DNA of 6,292 nt, taken from SIG459 sp045638085. GTDB taxonomy: Bacteria > Bacillota > Clostridia > Oscillospirales > Oscillospiraceae. The DNA lies in the NCBI GenBank assembly GCA_045638085.1, contig JAZUAQ010000183.1, positions 1 through 6,292 of the forward strand, given 5' to 3'. The translations under genes were made by a program, and so were the position numbers. The stretch's first letter is position 1; every line of letters begins with the position of its first letter. Below, piece by piece: positions 1 to 6,292 of this stretch. The notes beneath the pieces were generated by a model that had not been told where the DNA came from, searched no databases, and worked only from the letters and a program-made list of their open reading frames with translations.

Positions 1-363
1 TCCCTCTCTATTGTCTTCCTAAGACCGCCTTGGCCTCCGACTTTGAAGCTCGGCCAGGATCTGGCTGATGCTCTCGGCGGTGTTCTCGGCGCATCCCGTG
101 CTGTTGTTGACGCTGGTTGGCTTCCCGCCATGCACCAGGTCGGCCAGACCGGCAAGACCGTCCACCCCACTCTCTACGTTGCTCTCGGTATCTCCGGCGC
201 TATCCAGCACAAGGCTGGTATGCAGGACTCTGAGAACATCATCGCCATCAACAAGAACCCCGATGCACCTATCTTTGAAGTTGCATCCTATGGTATCGTT
301 GGCGACCTGTTCAAGGTTGTTCCCATGATGATCGAAGCTGCTAAGCAGGCAAAGGGCGAGTAA
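1..363 (+). CDS. etfA: Electron transfer flavoprotein alpha subunit, C-terminal fragment
   Basis: This is the FAD-binding C-terminal part of EtfA, which with EtfB carries electrons between a dehydrogenase (often an acyl-CoA dehydrogenase) and another redox partner in the cytoplasm. The reading frame is convincing from about position 46 (KLGQDLADALGG) to the TAA at 361-363. Family motifs seen are GASRAVVDAGW (88-120), QVGQTGKTV (136-162), GISGAIQH (187-210), the INK-x3-APIF segment (247-276) and YGIVGDLFKVVP (286-321). About 105 of the usual 320-400 residues are present; the rest lies left of the window, where etfB would be expected. Bases 1-45 do not give EtfA sequence in this frame. Fragments R-L-G (26-34), SDFE (36-47) and KLG (46-54) fall in three successive frames, suggesting small indels. 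The TTG at 43 is not a real start. The gene converges on nfnB and has its own terminator. Whether this Etf is bifurcating cannot be judged from the fragment. Confidence 0.93.
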   Translation, partial: SLSIVFLRPPWPPTLKLGQDLADALGGVLGASRAVVDAGWLPAMHQVGQTGKTVHPTLYVALGISGAIQHKAGMQDSENIIAINKNPDAPIFEVASYGIVGDLFKVVPMMIEAAKQAKGE

Positions 364-377
364 TTTAACTCATTAAT

Positions 378-412
378 AAAAACACACCGTTCTCCTGAGC
401 GGTGTGTTTTTC
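378..412 (+). terminator. Rho-independent terminator of etfA
   Basis: A perfect 9-bp stem, AACACACCG (381-389) with CGGTGTGTT (400-408), is extended by A-T pairs (378-380 with 409-411) around a 10-base loop. It starts 15 bases after the etfA stop and runs into a T tract. Because the A and T runs are symmetric, it could also act as a back-up terminator for minus-strand transcripts that pass the nfnB terminator. Confidence 0.88.
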
Positions 413-418
413 TATACA

Positions 419-449
419 AAAAGCTCCCAGAATTGATCCGGGAGCTTTT
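419..449 (-). terminator. Rho-independent terminator of the nifJ-nfnA-nfnB operon
   Basis: A perfect 10-bp stem, AAAAGCTCCC (419-428) with GGGAGCTTTT (440-449), encloses an 11-base loop. On the minus strand it begins 4 bases after the nfnB TAA stop (454-456) and ends in a T tract. Its symmetric A/T flanks mean it may also work on the plus strand, as a second stop for etfA transcripts. Confidence 0.88.
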
Positions 450-453
450 AATT

Positions 454-1845
454 TTATTTGGACTGAATATACTGATGGATGCTTGCAGCAGCTTTTTTAC
501 CTGCGCCCATAGCCTTAATAACTGTGGCAGCACCGGTAACAGCGTCACCGCCGGCATATACGCCCTCGCGACTTGTTGCACCCTCATCATCAGCGCCTAT
601 ACCGCCCTTGCGGTTGGGAGCAAGATTCTCGGTGGTATCAAGAATGAGAGTATTAAGCTTGGTGCCGATGGACATTATGACCATCTCTACGGGGATAATG
701 AAATTGCTACCCTCAACAGCGACAGGTCTGCGTCTGCCGTTCTCATCGGGCTCACCAAGTTCCATCTTCACACACTCAATACCGGTGACATGACCGGTCT
801 CGTCAGCATGAATCTCAACGGGATTGGTGAGAAGGCGGAACTCAACGCCCTCTTCTTTTGCGTGGTGAACTTCTTCAGCACGAGCAGGAACTTCCTCTGC
901 ACCACGACGATAGATGATATAAACTTCCTTTGCGCCCATACGCTTTGCGCAACGGGAAGCATCCATTGCAACGTTACCTGCACCGACAACCGCAATGCGG
1001 TCGGCTTTGGCAATGGGAGTGTCATACTCAGGAAGATATGCCTTCATCAGGTTGATGCGGGTAAGATATTCGTTTGCAGAGCAAACACCGAGATAGTTCT
1101 CGCCAGGAATGTTCATGAAGGAAGGCAGACCAGCACCAGTGCCAATAAATACAGCCTCAAAGCCCTCTTCTTCAATAAGCTCATCGATGGTGATGGCGCG
1201 TCCGATAATGGCATTGGTGACAAATTTAACGCCCTTAGCCTCAAGTGCGGCAACTTCTGCAGCAACAATTTCCTTGGGAAGACGGAACTGAGGAATACCG
1301 TAAACAAGAACACCGCCAACCTTATGGAGGGATTCAAAAACGGTTACTTCATATCCAAGATTAACAAGGTCACCTGCGCAGGTAAGACCAGCGGGGCCAG
1401 CACCGATAACAGCAACCTTATGACCGTTGGACTCAACCTTCTCAATATCATCAATGCTACTGTGTGCAGCGTGCCAGTCTGCCACAAAGCGCCCCAGACG
1501 GCCGATACCAACGCTCTCGCCCTTCTTGGCGTGGACACACTTACCTTCGCACTGGGATTCCTGAGGGCATACACGGCCGCAAATTGCGGGCAGAGAACTG
1601 GTCTGGCTTATAATCTGATAAGCCTCTTCAAACTCACCCTGAGCAACCTTGGCAATAAACTCAGGAATGCGAATCATAACAGGGCAACCGCTCATGCAGG
1701 GCTTTTTGCGGCAATTGAGGCAGCGCATAGCCTCACGAATGGCCATTTCCTCAGTATAGCCGGTTGCAACCTCAAGGAAATTCTTATTTCTTATGTCCGG
1801 AGCCTGTTCGGGCATAGGATTTTTTTCTTTGACAAGATTAATCAT
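454..1845 (-). CDS. nfnB: NADH-dependent reduced ferredoxin:NADP+ oxidoreductase, large subunit (NfnB; GltD-like)
   Basis: NfnB is the large subunit of the cytoplasmic bifurcating transhydrogenase NfnAB; it carries the bifurcating FAD and two [4Fe-4S] clusters and handles ferredoxin and NADP(H). The product is 463 residues, normal for the GltD/NfnB family. The cysteine-rich N-terminus has C42-x2-C45-x4-C50-x3-C54 and C89, C93, C99, C103. An FAD Rossmann motif (VIGAGPAGLTCAGDL, 146-160), a second dinucleotide fold (VVGAGNVAMDASRCAKRMG, 286-304), YRR (312-314) and the FAD-closing segment YAGGDAVTGAATVIKAMGAG (430-449) follow. Position 118 is Gly where the family usually has Glu (IGRLERF). I chose ATG 1845: the upstream in-frame GTG at 1857 lies inside the GGAGG site (1857-1861) that serves the ATG with an 11-base spacer. 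The start overlaps the nfnA stop as ATGATTAA, suggesting translational coupling. By sequence alone it could be called glutamate synthase small subunit, but no large subunit is present and nfnA lies next to it, so NfnB is preferred. Confidence 0.92.
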   Translation of the reverse strand: MINLVKEKNPMPEQAPDIRNKNFLEVATGYTEEMAIREAMRCLNCRKKPCMSGCPVMIRIPEFIAKVAQGEFEEAYQIISQTSSLPAICGRVCPQESQCEGKCVHAKKGESVGIGRLGRFVADWHAAHSSIDDIEKVESNGHKVAVIGAGPAGLTCAGDLVNLGYEVTVFESLHKVGGVLVYGIPQFRLPKEIVAAEVAALEAKGVKFVTNAIIGRAITIDELIEEEGFEAVFIGTGAGLPSFMNIPGENYLGVCSANEYLTRINLMKAYLPEYDTPIAKADRIAVVGAGNVAMDASRCAKRMGAKEVYIIYRRGAEEVPARAEEVHHAKEEGVEFRLLTNPVEIHADETGHVTGIECVKMELGEPDENGRRRPVAVEGSNFIIPVEMVIMSIGTKLNTLILDTTENLAPNRKGGIGADDEGATSREGVYAGGDAVTGAATVIKAMGAGKKAAASIHQYIQSK

Positions 1846-2692
1846 AGTGACGAACACCTCCGGTCAGTCTGCAGACATGCTTAAAATCTTCCTTCTCCTG
1901 CTCTGCATAGTAGGAGTTTCTCTTGATGAGCAGGTCCCAATCGACCAACGCACCGTCAAATTCGGGACCGTCGACGCAGACGAATTTGTCCTCGCCGCCG
2001 ATACGGCAGCGGCAGCCACCGCACATTCCGGTACCGTCAATCATATAAGCGCAAAGAGATGCAACGGAAGGTATGCCTCTCTCCTTTGCTACTGCGCAAA
2101 CGAATTTCATCATGATGGGAGGACCAACAGTGATGATCTCATCATAGACATTACCTTCGTCGAGAAGCTGAGCCAGCTTTTCGGTAGTGAGCTTCTTCTC
2201 GCCATAACTGCCGTCATCGGTAACAACGAAAAGACGGTCAACGCCTGCTCTGAATTCATCCTCAAGAATAACATAGTCCTTGCTCTTGAATCCGGAAATC
2301 ATATCTACCTCAATACCGGCCTTCTTCATACCGGTAGCAAGAGGATATGCGAGTGCGTTACCTGTACCGCCGCCGACGACGCAGACACGCTTGAGGCCTT
2401 CCATGTGGGTAGGCTTGCCGAGAGGACCAACAACGTCTGCAAAGCAGTCGCCCTCTTCCATATTGAACATCATTGCACTGGAACGGCCAACCGCTGCAAA
2501 GATAATATCAACGGTGCCTGCTTCCTCATCGTGACCTGCCATGGTGAGCGGGACACGCTCACCATATTCATCGGTACGGAGGATAACAAACTGGCCGGGG
2601 CGTGCATGTTTTGCAACCAGAGGTGCATAAATGCTTATCCAGACCATATTTTCATTAAGCTGTCTCTTGCGAGTAATCTCAAAAAGTTTCAT
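1838..2692 (-). CDS. nfnA: NADH-dependent reduced ferredoxin:NADP+ oxidoreductase, small subunit (NfnA; ferredoxin-NADP reductase family)
   Basis: NfnA is the NADH-side subunit of NfnAB, carrying one FAD and a [2Fe-2S] cluster. The product is 284 residues, typical of the family also annotated as sulfide dehydrogenase subunit or PyrK-like ferredoxin-NADP reductase. It has RPGQF (31-35) and R46-V-P-L-T (flavin-binding beta-barrel), GPLG (89-92), the pyridine-nucleotide motif VVGGGTGNALAYPLATG (105-121), TDDGSYG (158-164), and the C-terminal cluster region with D219, C224, C227 and C239, followed by VDGPEFDG. The Asp plus three Cys set matches the unusual cluster ligation reported for NfnA. ATG 2692 has a strong AAAGGAGGA site (2698-2706) at ideal spacing. 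It lies 15 bases after the nifJ stop, and its own stop overlaps the nfnB start by 8 bases. PyrK and sulfide dehydrogenase are the alternative readings; the adjacent NfnB argues against PyrK. Confidence 0.92.
   Translation of the reverse strand: MKLFEITRKRQLNENMVWISIYAPLVAKHARPGQFVILRTDEYGERVPLTMAGHDEEAGTVDIIFAAVGRSSAMMFNMEEGDCFADVVGPLGKPTHMEGLKRVCVVGGGTGNALAYPLATGMKKAGIEVDMISGFKSKDYVILEDEFRAGVDRLFVVTDDGSYGEKKLTTEKLAQLLDEGNVYDEIITVGPPIMMKFVCAVAKERGIPSVASLCAYMIDGTGMCGGCRCRIGGEDKFVCVDGPEFDGALVDWDLLIKRNSYYAEQEKEDFKHVCRLTGGVRHYD
1857..1861 (-). promoter_or_regulatory. nfnB ribosome binding site (decides the start)
   Basis: The complement reads GGAGG, 11 bases before ATG 1845 and inside the 3' end of nfnA. 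The in-frame GTG at 1857 is formed by the end of this same motif, so it cannot be the start served by it. The spacer is slightly long, fitting a start helped by coupling to nfnA translation. Confidence 0.75.
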
Positions 2693-2697
2693 ATTTA

Positions 2698-2706
2698 TCC
2701 TCCTTT
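2698..2706 (-). promoter_or_regulatory. nfnA ribosome binding site
   Basis: The complement reads AAAGGAGGA, ending 5 bases before ATG 2692. It fills most of the 15-base gap after nifJ, leaving no room for a separate promoter in that gap, so nifJ and nfnA are probably co-transcribed. Confidence 0.85.
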
Positions 2707-2707
2707 C

Positions 2708-5700
2708 TTATTTATCAAGACTGTTCTTGCGATTAATGAGACTTTCATAGCGTTCGCCAGCCATAGTTTCAGCCTTATTAAAGAGCTCTTCGGCTCTCTC
2801 GGGGAACTTAAGCTTCAGGGAGTTATAGCGAACCTCACCCATAATGAAGTCGCGATAGCTCTCGGTGGGAGCTGCAGAGTCAATGCTCAGGGGGTTCTTG
2901 CCCTCAGCAGCAAGAGCGGGATTATAGCGAATCAGATGCCAATAACCGGAACGGACTGCCTTCTTCATCTCAAGCATAGCCTTATTCATACCGGCCTTAA
3001 CGCCATGGTTGATGCAGGGAGCGTATGCGATAATGAGAGAGGGACCATCGTATGCTTCTGCTTCGCGCAGTGCGCGGAGAGTCTGCTCGGGGTTTGCACC
3101 CATAGCAATCTGAGCAACGTAAACATAGCCGTAAGCCATAGCAATCTGAGCAAGGTCCTTCTTCTTTACAGCCTTACCGGAAGCTGCAAACTGTGCAACC
3201 GCACCGATGGGAGTTGACTTAGATGCCTGACCGCCGGTGTTGGAATAAACCTCGGTATCGAAAACAAGAATATTTACATTCTCGCCGGAGGCAATAACAT
3301 GGTCAAGGCCGCCATAGCCGATATCATATGCCCAACCGTCGCCGCCAAATATCCACATAGAGGGCTTAACGAGCATATCAGCGTTGTTGACAACAAACGC
3401 TGCATCAACGTTGGAGTCAGCAATTTCTTCGCAAGCCTTCTTGAAGAGTTCACCGGTCTTTGCAGAGGTCTTGGAATCGTTCATGCTGACAAGCCATGCC
3501 TTTGCGGGTACGCCAACAACATCAACAAGACGTTCAGCTGCGCTCTTGAGTTCGTTTCTGCGTGCATTTACGGAGATACGCATACCGAGACCGAACTCTG
3601 CGTTATCTTCAAAGAGGGAGTTTGCCCAAGCAGGACCCTTGCCTTCCTTGTTAACGGTGTAAGGAGTGGAAGGAGCAGAGCAACCCCAAATGGAGGAGCA
3701 GCCGGTTGCGTTGGCAATATACATTCTCTCACCGAAGAGCTGAGTAATAAGTTTTGCATAGGGAGACTCGCCGCAGCCAGGGCATGCGCCGGAGAACTCC
3801 ATAAGAGGCTGCTTGAACTGGCTTCCCTTGACAGTATCATCGCCGAAGGGAACATCGACACTTTCTGCATTTGCGAAAAGATCATCGAACTTAGCCTGAT
3901 GTGCATTGACAACATCATCGCTTGCCTCAACCATCTTAATGGCCTTTTTGCGAGCGGGGCAAACTTCGGAGCAGCTGCCGCAGCCGGTGCAATCAAGGGC
4001 AGAGATGGCAATGGTGAACTTAGTGCCCTTTGCCCCCTTCATATCAAGGATGCCGTCATGACCTTCAGCCTGCTCGGGTTTAATTGCAAAGGGACGAATT
4101 ACGCCGTGGGGGCAAACATAGGAACACCAGTTGCACTGCATGCAGTTTTCAGGGAGCCATACAGGAACATCGGCAGCAATGCCGCGCTTTTCATATGCAG
4201 CAGTACCTGCGGGAATAACACCGTTTGCAGTCTCAAGGAAGGTGGAAACGGGAACGTTATCACCGGTAAGAGTGTTGGTAGGAACAAGAATATCGTTAAG
4301 ATATCTGGTATGGAATTCATCGCGGCCAACCAGTGCTTCGGGAGCAGCATCATCCTCTGCGGTCTTCCACCATTCGGGAACCTCAACCTTGTGAGTCTTT
4401 GCGATGCCCTGGTCAACAGCGGCGCAGTTCATATCAACAACATTCTGTCCCTTGGTGGAATAGGACTTGATAATAGCATCCTTCATATAGCCAACTGCAT
4501 CCTCAAGAGGAATAATATCAGCGAGCATGAAGAAAGCAGCCTGAAGAACAGAGTTAGTTCTGCGGGCACCGAGTCCAACAGCCTTTGCGATGCTTACTGC
4601 ATCACAGGTATAGAACTGAACATTATTATTGGCAATATAACGCTTTACCTTTGCAGGAAGCTTGCTGTTAAGTTCCTCGTCGTTCCAGGTGCAGTTAAGA
4701 AGGAAAAATCCACCGGGCTTGACATCCTGAACCATATCGAACTTATAGAGATAAGAAGCATTGTGGCATGCAACAAAGTCAGCCTGCTTTACATAGTAGG
4801 TGGACTTAATGGGGCTATCACCAAAGCGAAGATGGCTGATAGTGGTACCGCCGGACTTCTTGGAGTCATACTGGAAGTATGCCTGAACCTTCTTGTCGGT
4901 GTGATCACCGATAATTTTTACGGAGTTCTTGTTTGCACCAACAGTACCGTCAGCGCCGAGGCCCCAGAACTTGCAAGCCTTGGTGCCCTCGGGGGCAACA
5001 TCAGCATACTCTTTCACAGGAAGAGAAAGACCGGTTACGTCGTCATTGATAGCCAGAGTGAAAACTTTCTTAGGCTCTTCGCTTGCAAGGTTATCATATA
5101 CCGCAATGATGTCACCGGGCTGAGTATCCTTGCTGCCGAGACCGTAACGACCGCCGCAAACAAAGCAATTTTCAAACTTGCTTCCGCGGAGAGCTGCACA
5201 GATGTCAAGATAAAGAGGCTCACCAATGCCGCCAGGTTCCTTGGTTCTGTCAAGAACAGCAATGCGCTGAACGCTTTCGGGAATAACAGCAAGAAGATGC
5301 TTGGTGGAGAAAGGACGATAGAGGTGAACTTCAATTACACCGACCTTGGCGTCGCGGGCGTTAAGATAATCAACTACTTCCTCAACTGCTTCGCATACGC
5401 TACCCATTGCAACAATAACATCGGTAGCATCTTCAGCACCGTAATAGTTGAAAGGCTTATAGTTGGTTCCAAGCTTTGCATTAACCTTGTCCATGTAGCT
5501 AGCAACAATATCAGCGGTTTCAATGTAAGCGCTGTTGCATGCCTCACGATGCTGGAAGAAGGTCTCGGGCTGCTCTGCAGAGCCCATGGAGAAGGGATGG
5601 TTGGGGTTAAGAGAACGAGCCTTAAAGGCCTTGACTGCATCCCAATCAACCATATCGCGAAGATCTTCATAATCCCAAGCTTCAATCTTCTGATACTCAT

Positions 5701-6229
5701 GAGAGGTACGGAAACCATCAAAGAAGTGGAGCATAGGCAGCTTGCCTGCGATAGTGGAAAGATGAGCAACGGCAGCAAGGTCCATAACCTGCTGAACGGA
5801 ATTAGAGCAAAGCATTGCAAAACCGGTCTGACGGCAGGACATAACGTCACTGTGGTCGCCGAAAATGCTCAGGGCATGGCTTGCAAGGGCACGAGCTGCA
5901 ACATGGAAAACTGCGGGAGCCTGCTCACCTGCCAGCTTATACATGTTGGGAATCATAAGAAGAAGGCCCTGAGAAGCGGTGAAGGTAGTGGTGTAAGAAC
6001 CGGTGGAAATAGAGCCGTGAACAGCGCCTGCAGCGCCTGCTTCGGACTGCATTTCAATGATTTTAACTTCTTCGCCGAAGAGATTTTTTCTATCATTGGA
6101 TACCCATTCATCCATGCTCTCAGCCATGGGAGAAGAAGGAGTAATGGGGTAAATTGCTGCTACCTCGGAAAAAGCATAGGCAACATGAGCCGCAGCGGTG
6201 TTGCCGTCCATAGTTTTAATTTTTCTCAT
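2708..6229 (-). CDS. nifJ: Pyruvate:ferredoxin (flavodoxin) oxidoreductase, single-chain
   Basis: This cytoplasmic enzyme converts pyruvate and CoA to acetyl-CoA and CO2 and reduces ferredoxin. At 1173 residues it is full length for the homodimeric type. Domains in order are: an N-terminal TPP-contacting domain with YPITPSSPMAES (27-38), EMQSEAGAAGAVHGS (59-73) and VAARALASHALSIFGDHSD; a transketolase C-terminal-like domain (about 265-380); a gamma domain from FWGLGADGTVGANKNS (421-436) to about 615; two [4Fe-4S] ferredoxin motifs (C696, C699, C702, C706 and C747, C750, C753, C757); and the TPP domain with GGDGWAYDIGYGGLDHV and DTEVYSNTGGQ. Proximal cluster cysteines C816, C819, C844 and C1072 are all present. 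I chose ATG 6229 because AAGGAG (6240-6245 on the complement) sits 10 bases upstream; the in-frame TTG at 6238 is almost on top of that site. MRKIKTMDGN also matches the family N-terminus. It is the first gene of the operon with nfnA and nfnB. No frameshift or missing catalytic residue is seen. Confidence 0.97.
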   Translation of the reverse strand: MRKIKTMDGNTAAAHVAYAFSEVAAIYPITPSSPMAESMDEWVSNDRKNLFGEEVKIIEMQSEAGAAGAVHGSISTGSYTTTFTASQGLLLMIPNMYKLAGEQAPAVFHVAARALASHALSIFGDHSDVMSCRQTGFAMLCSNSVQQVMDLAAVAHLSTIAGKLPMLHFFDGFRTSHEYQKIEAWDYEDLRDMVDWDAVKAFKARSLNPNHPFSMGSAEQPETFFQHREACNSAYIETADIVASYMDKVNAKLGTNYKPFNYYGAEDATDVIVAMGSVCEAVEEVVDYLNARDAKVGVIEVHLYRPFSTKHLLAVIPESVQRIAVLDRTKEPGGIGEPLYLDICAALRGSKFENCFVCGGRYGLGSKDTQPGDIIAVYDNLASEEPKKVFTLAINDDVTGLSLPVKEYADVAPEGTKACKFWGLGADGTVGANKNSVKIIGDHTDKKVQAYFQYDSKKSGGTTISHLRFGDSPIKSTYYVKQADFVACHNASYLYKFDMVQDVKPGGFFLLNCTWNDEELNSKLPAKVKRYIANNNVQFYTCDAVSIAKAVGLGARRTNSVLQAAFFMLADIIPLEDAVGYMKDAIIKSYSTKGQNVVDMNCAAVDQGIAKTHKVEVPEWWKTAEDDAAPEALVGRDEFHTRYLNDILVPTNTLTGDNVPVSTFLETANGVIPAGTAAYEKRGIAADVPVWLPENCMQCNWCSYVCPHGVIRPFAIKPEQAEGHDGILDMKGAKGTKFTIAISALDCTGCGSCSEVCPARKKAIKMVEASDDVVNAHQAKFDDLFANAESVDVPFGDDTVKGSQFKQPLMEFSGACPGCGESPYAKLITQLFGERMYIANATGCSSIWGCSAPSTPYTVNKEGKGPAWANSLFEDNAEFGLGMRISVNARRNELKSAAERLVDVVGVPAKAWLVSMNDSKTSAKTGELFKKACEEIADSNVDAAFVVNNADMLVKPSMWIFGGDGWAYDIGYGGLDHVIASGENVNILVFDTEVYSNTGGQASKSTPIGAVAQFAASGKAVKKKDLAQIAMAYGYVYVAQIAMGANPEQTLRALREAEAYDGPSLIIAYAPCINHGVKAGMNKAMLEMKKAVRSGYWHLIRYNPALAAEGKNPLSIDSAAPTESYRDFIMGEVRYNSLKLKFPERAEELFNKAETMAGERYESLINRKNSLDK
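3100..3153 (-). repeat. 18-base direct repeat within nifJ
   Basis: The same 18 bases occur at 3100-3117 and 3136-3153 (complement TTGCTCAGATTGCTATGG), exactly 36 bases apart and in frame. They encode two AQIAM peptides 12 residues apart (about residues 1027-1031 and 1039-1043, near the C-terminus). The family has similar hydrophobic segments on either side of the YGYVYVA motif, so this is probably chance or local codon convergence rather than a duplication. Confidence 0.6.
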
Positions 6230-6239
6230 CAGCCTCAAT

Positions 6240-6245
6240 CTCCTT
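6240..6245 (-). promoter_or_regulatory. nifJ ribosome binding site
   Basis: The complement reads AAGGAG, within AAGGAAGGAG, 10 bases before ATG 6229. It supports that ATG over the TTG at 6238, which lies only one base beyond the motif. Confidence 0.75.
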
Positions 6246-6257
6246 CCTTAGAGTTTA

Positions 6258-6270
6258 CAGCATTATGCTG
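6258..6270. promoter_or_regulatory. Perfect 13-base palindrome in the nifJ leader, possible operator
   Basis: CAGCAT-T-ATGCTG is a perfect inverted repeat with a single central base, 29 to 41 bases upstream of ATG 6229. On the minus strand it contains CATAAT, which resembles a -10 box, though no good -35 is seen 17 bases further up. A second AT-rich box, TATATT (minus strand, about 6277-6282), is an alternative -10 whose -35 would lie at or beyond the window edge. Either way the palindrome would sit at or just after the transcription start, a usual place for a repressor site. It does not match the Rex or CcpA consensus. A short palindrome can also arise by chance. Confidence 0.3.
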
Positions 6271-6292
6271 GAGGAAAATATACTCGGGAACT

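Noticed and set aside
364..453. Small RNA gene or riboswitch in the etfA/nfnB gap
   Set aside because: The hairpins are fully explained as terminators by their T tracts and their position just after each stop codon.
454..1845. Annotation as glutamate synthase small subunit (gltD)
   Set aside because: No large glutamate synthase subunit is present, and the adjacent NfnA subunit with the Asp-Cys3 cluster set indicates NfnAB.
1846..1857. GTG 1857 as the nfnB start (467 residues)
   Set aside because: The GTG is part of the GGAGG ribosome binding motif, leaving no spacer; ATG 1845 fits better.
433..1884. 483-codon plus-strand open frame as a gene
   Set aside because: It starts with TTG inside the terminator hairpin with no ribosome binding site and lies wholly antisense to nfnB, which has full family motifs.
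1793..3217. 474-codon plus-strand open frame as a gene
   Set aside because: It is antisense to nfnA and the end of nifJ, shows no recognisable domain and has a composition typical of a shadow frame.
6230..6238. TTG 6238 as the nifJ start (1176 residues)
   Set aside because: It lies one base from the AAGGAG motif; ATG 6229 has a workable 10-base spacing and matches family N-termini.

Overview
The window carries core anaerobic energy metabolism of a strict anaerobe, most likely a gut-type clostridial Firmicute (Oscillospiraceae/Lachnospiraceae-like). This rests on a single-chain pyruvate:ferredoxin oxidoreductase, an NfnAB transhydrogenase, an EtfA fragment, strong AGGAGG-type ribosome binding sites and moderate GC. 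No marker narrows the taxon further.

Layout. Positions 1-363 (+) hold the last part of etfA, the alpha subunit of an electron transfer flavoprotein. Its first ~45 bases appear scrambled by small indels. Positions 364-453 are a convergent intergenic gap with two back-to-back, bidirectional-looking terminator hairpins. The rest is one minus-strand operon read from right to left: nifJ (pyruvate:ferredoxin oxidoreductase, 6229-2708), nfnA (2692-1838) and nfnB (1845-454). nifJ and nfnA are 15 bases apart; nfnA and nfnB overlap by 8 bases (ATGATTAA). Positions 6230-6292 hold the nifJ leader: ribosome binding site, a perfect 13-base palindrome and weak promoter-like boxes.

How they work together (inference from family roles). 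NifJ oxidises pyruvate to acetyl-CoA and CO2 and reduces ferredoxin. NfnAB uses reduced ferredoxin together with NADH to reduce NADP+ by flavin-based electron bifurcation. Co-transcription would tie NADPH supply for biosynthesis to pyruvate oxidation. The neighbouring Etf, usually partnered with an acyl-CoA dehydrogenase, belongs to the same redox network but is convergent and separately terminated.

No mobile element, CRISPR array, RNA gene or unknown protein family is visible. The best leads are a glycine in NfnB where the family normally has a glutamate thought to bind an Fe-S cluster, the nifJ-nfnA-nfnB arrangement itself, and the palindrome upstream of nifJ.
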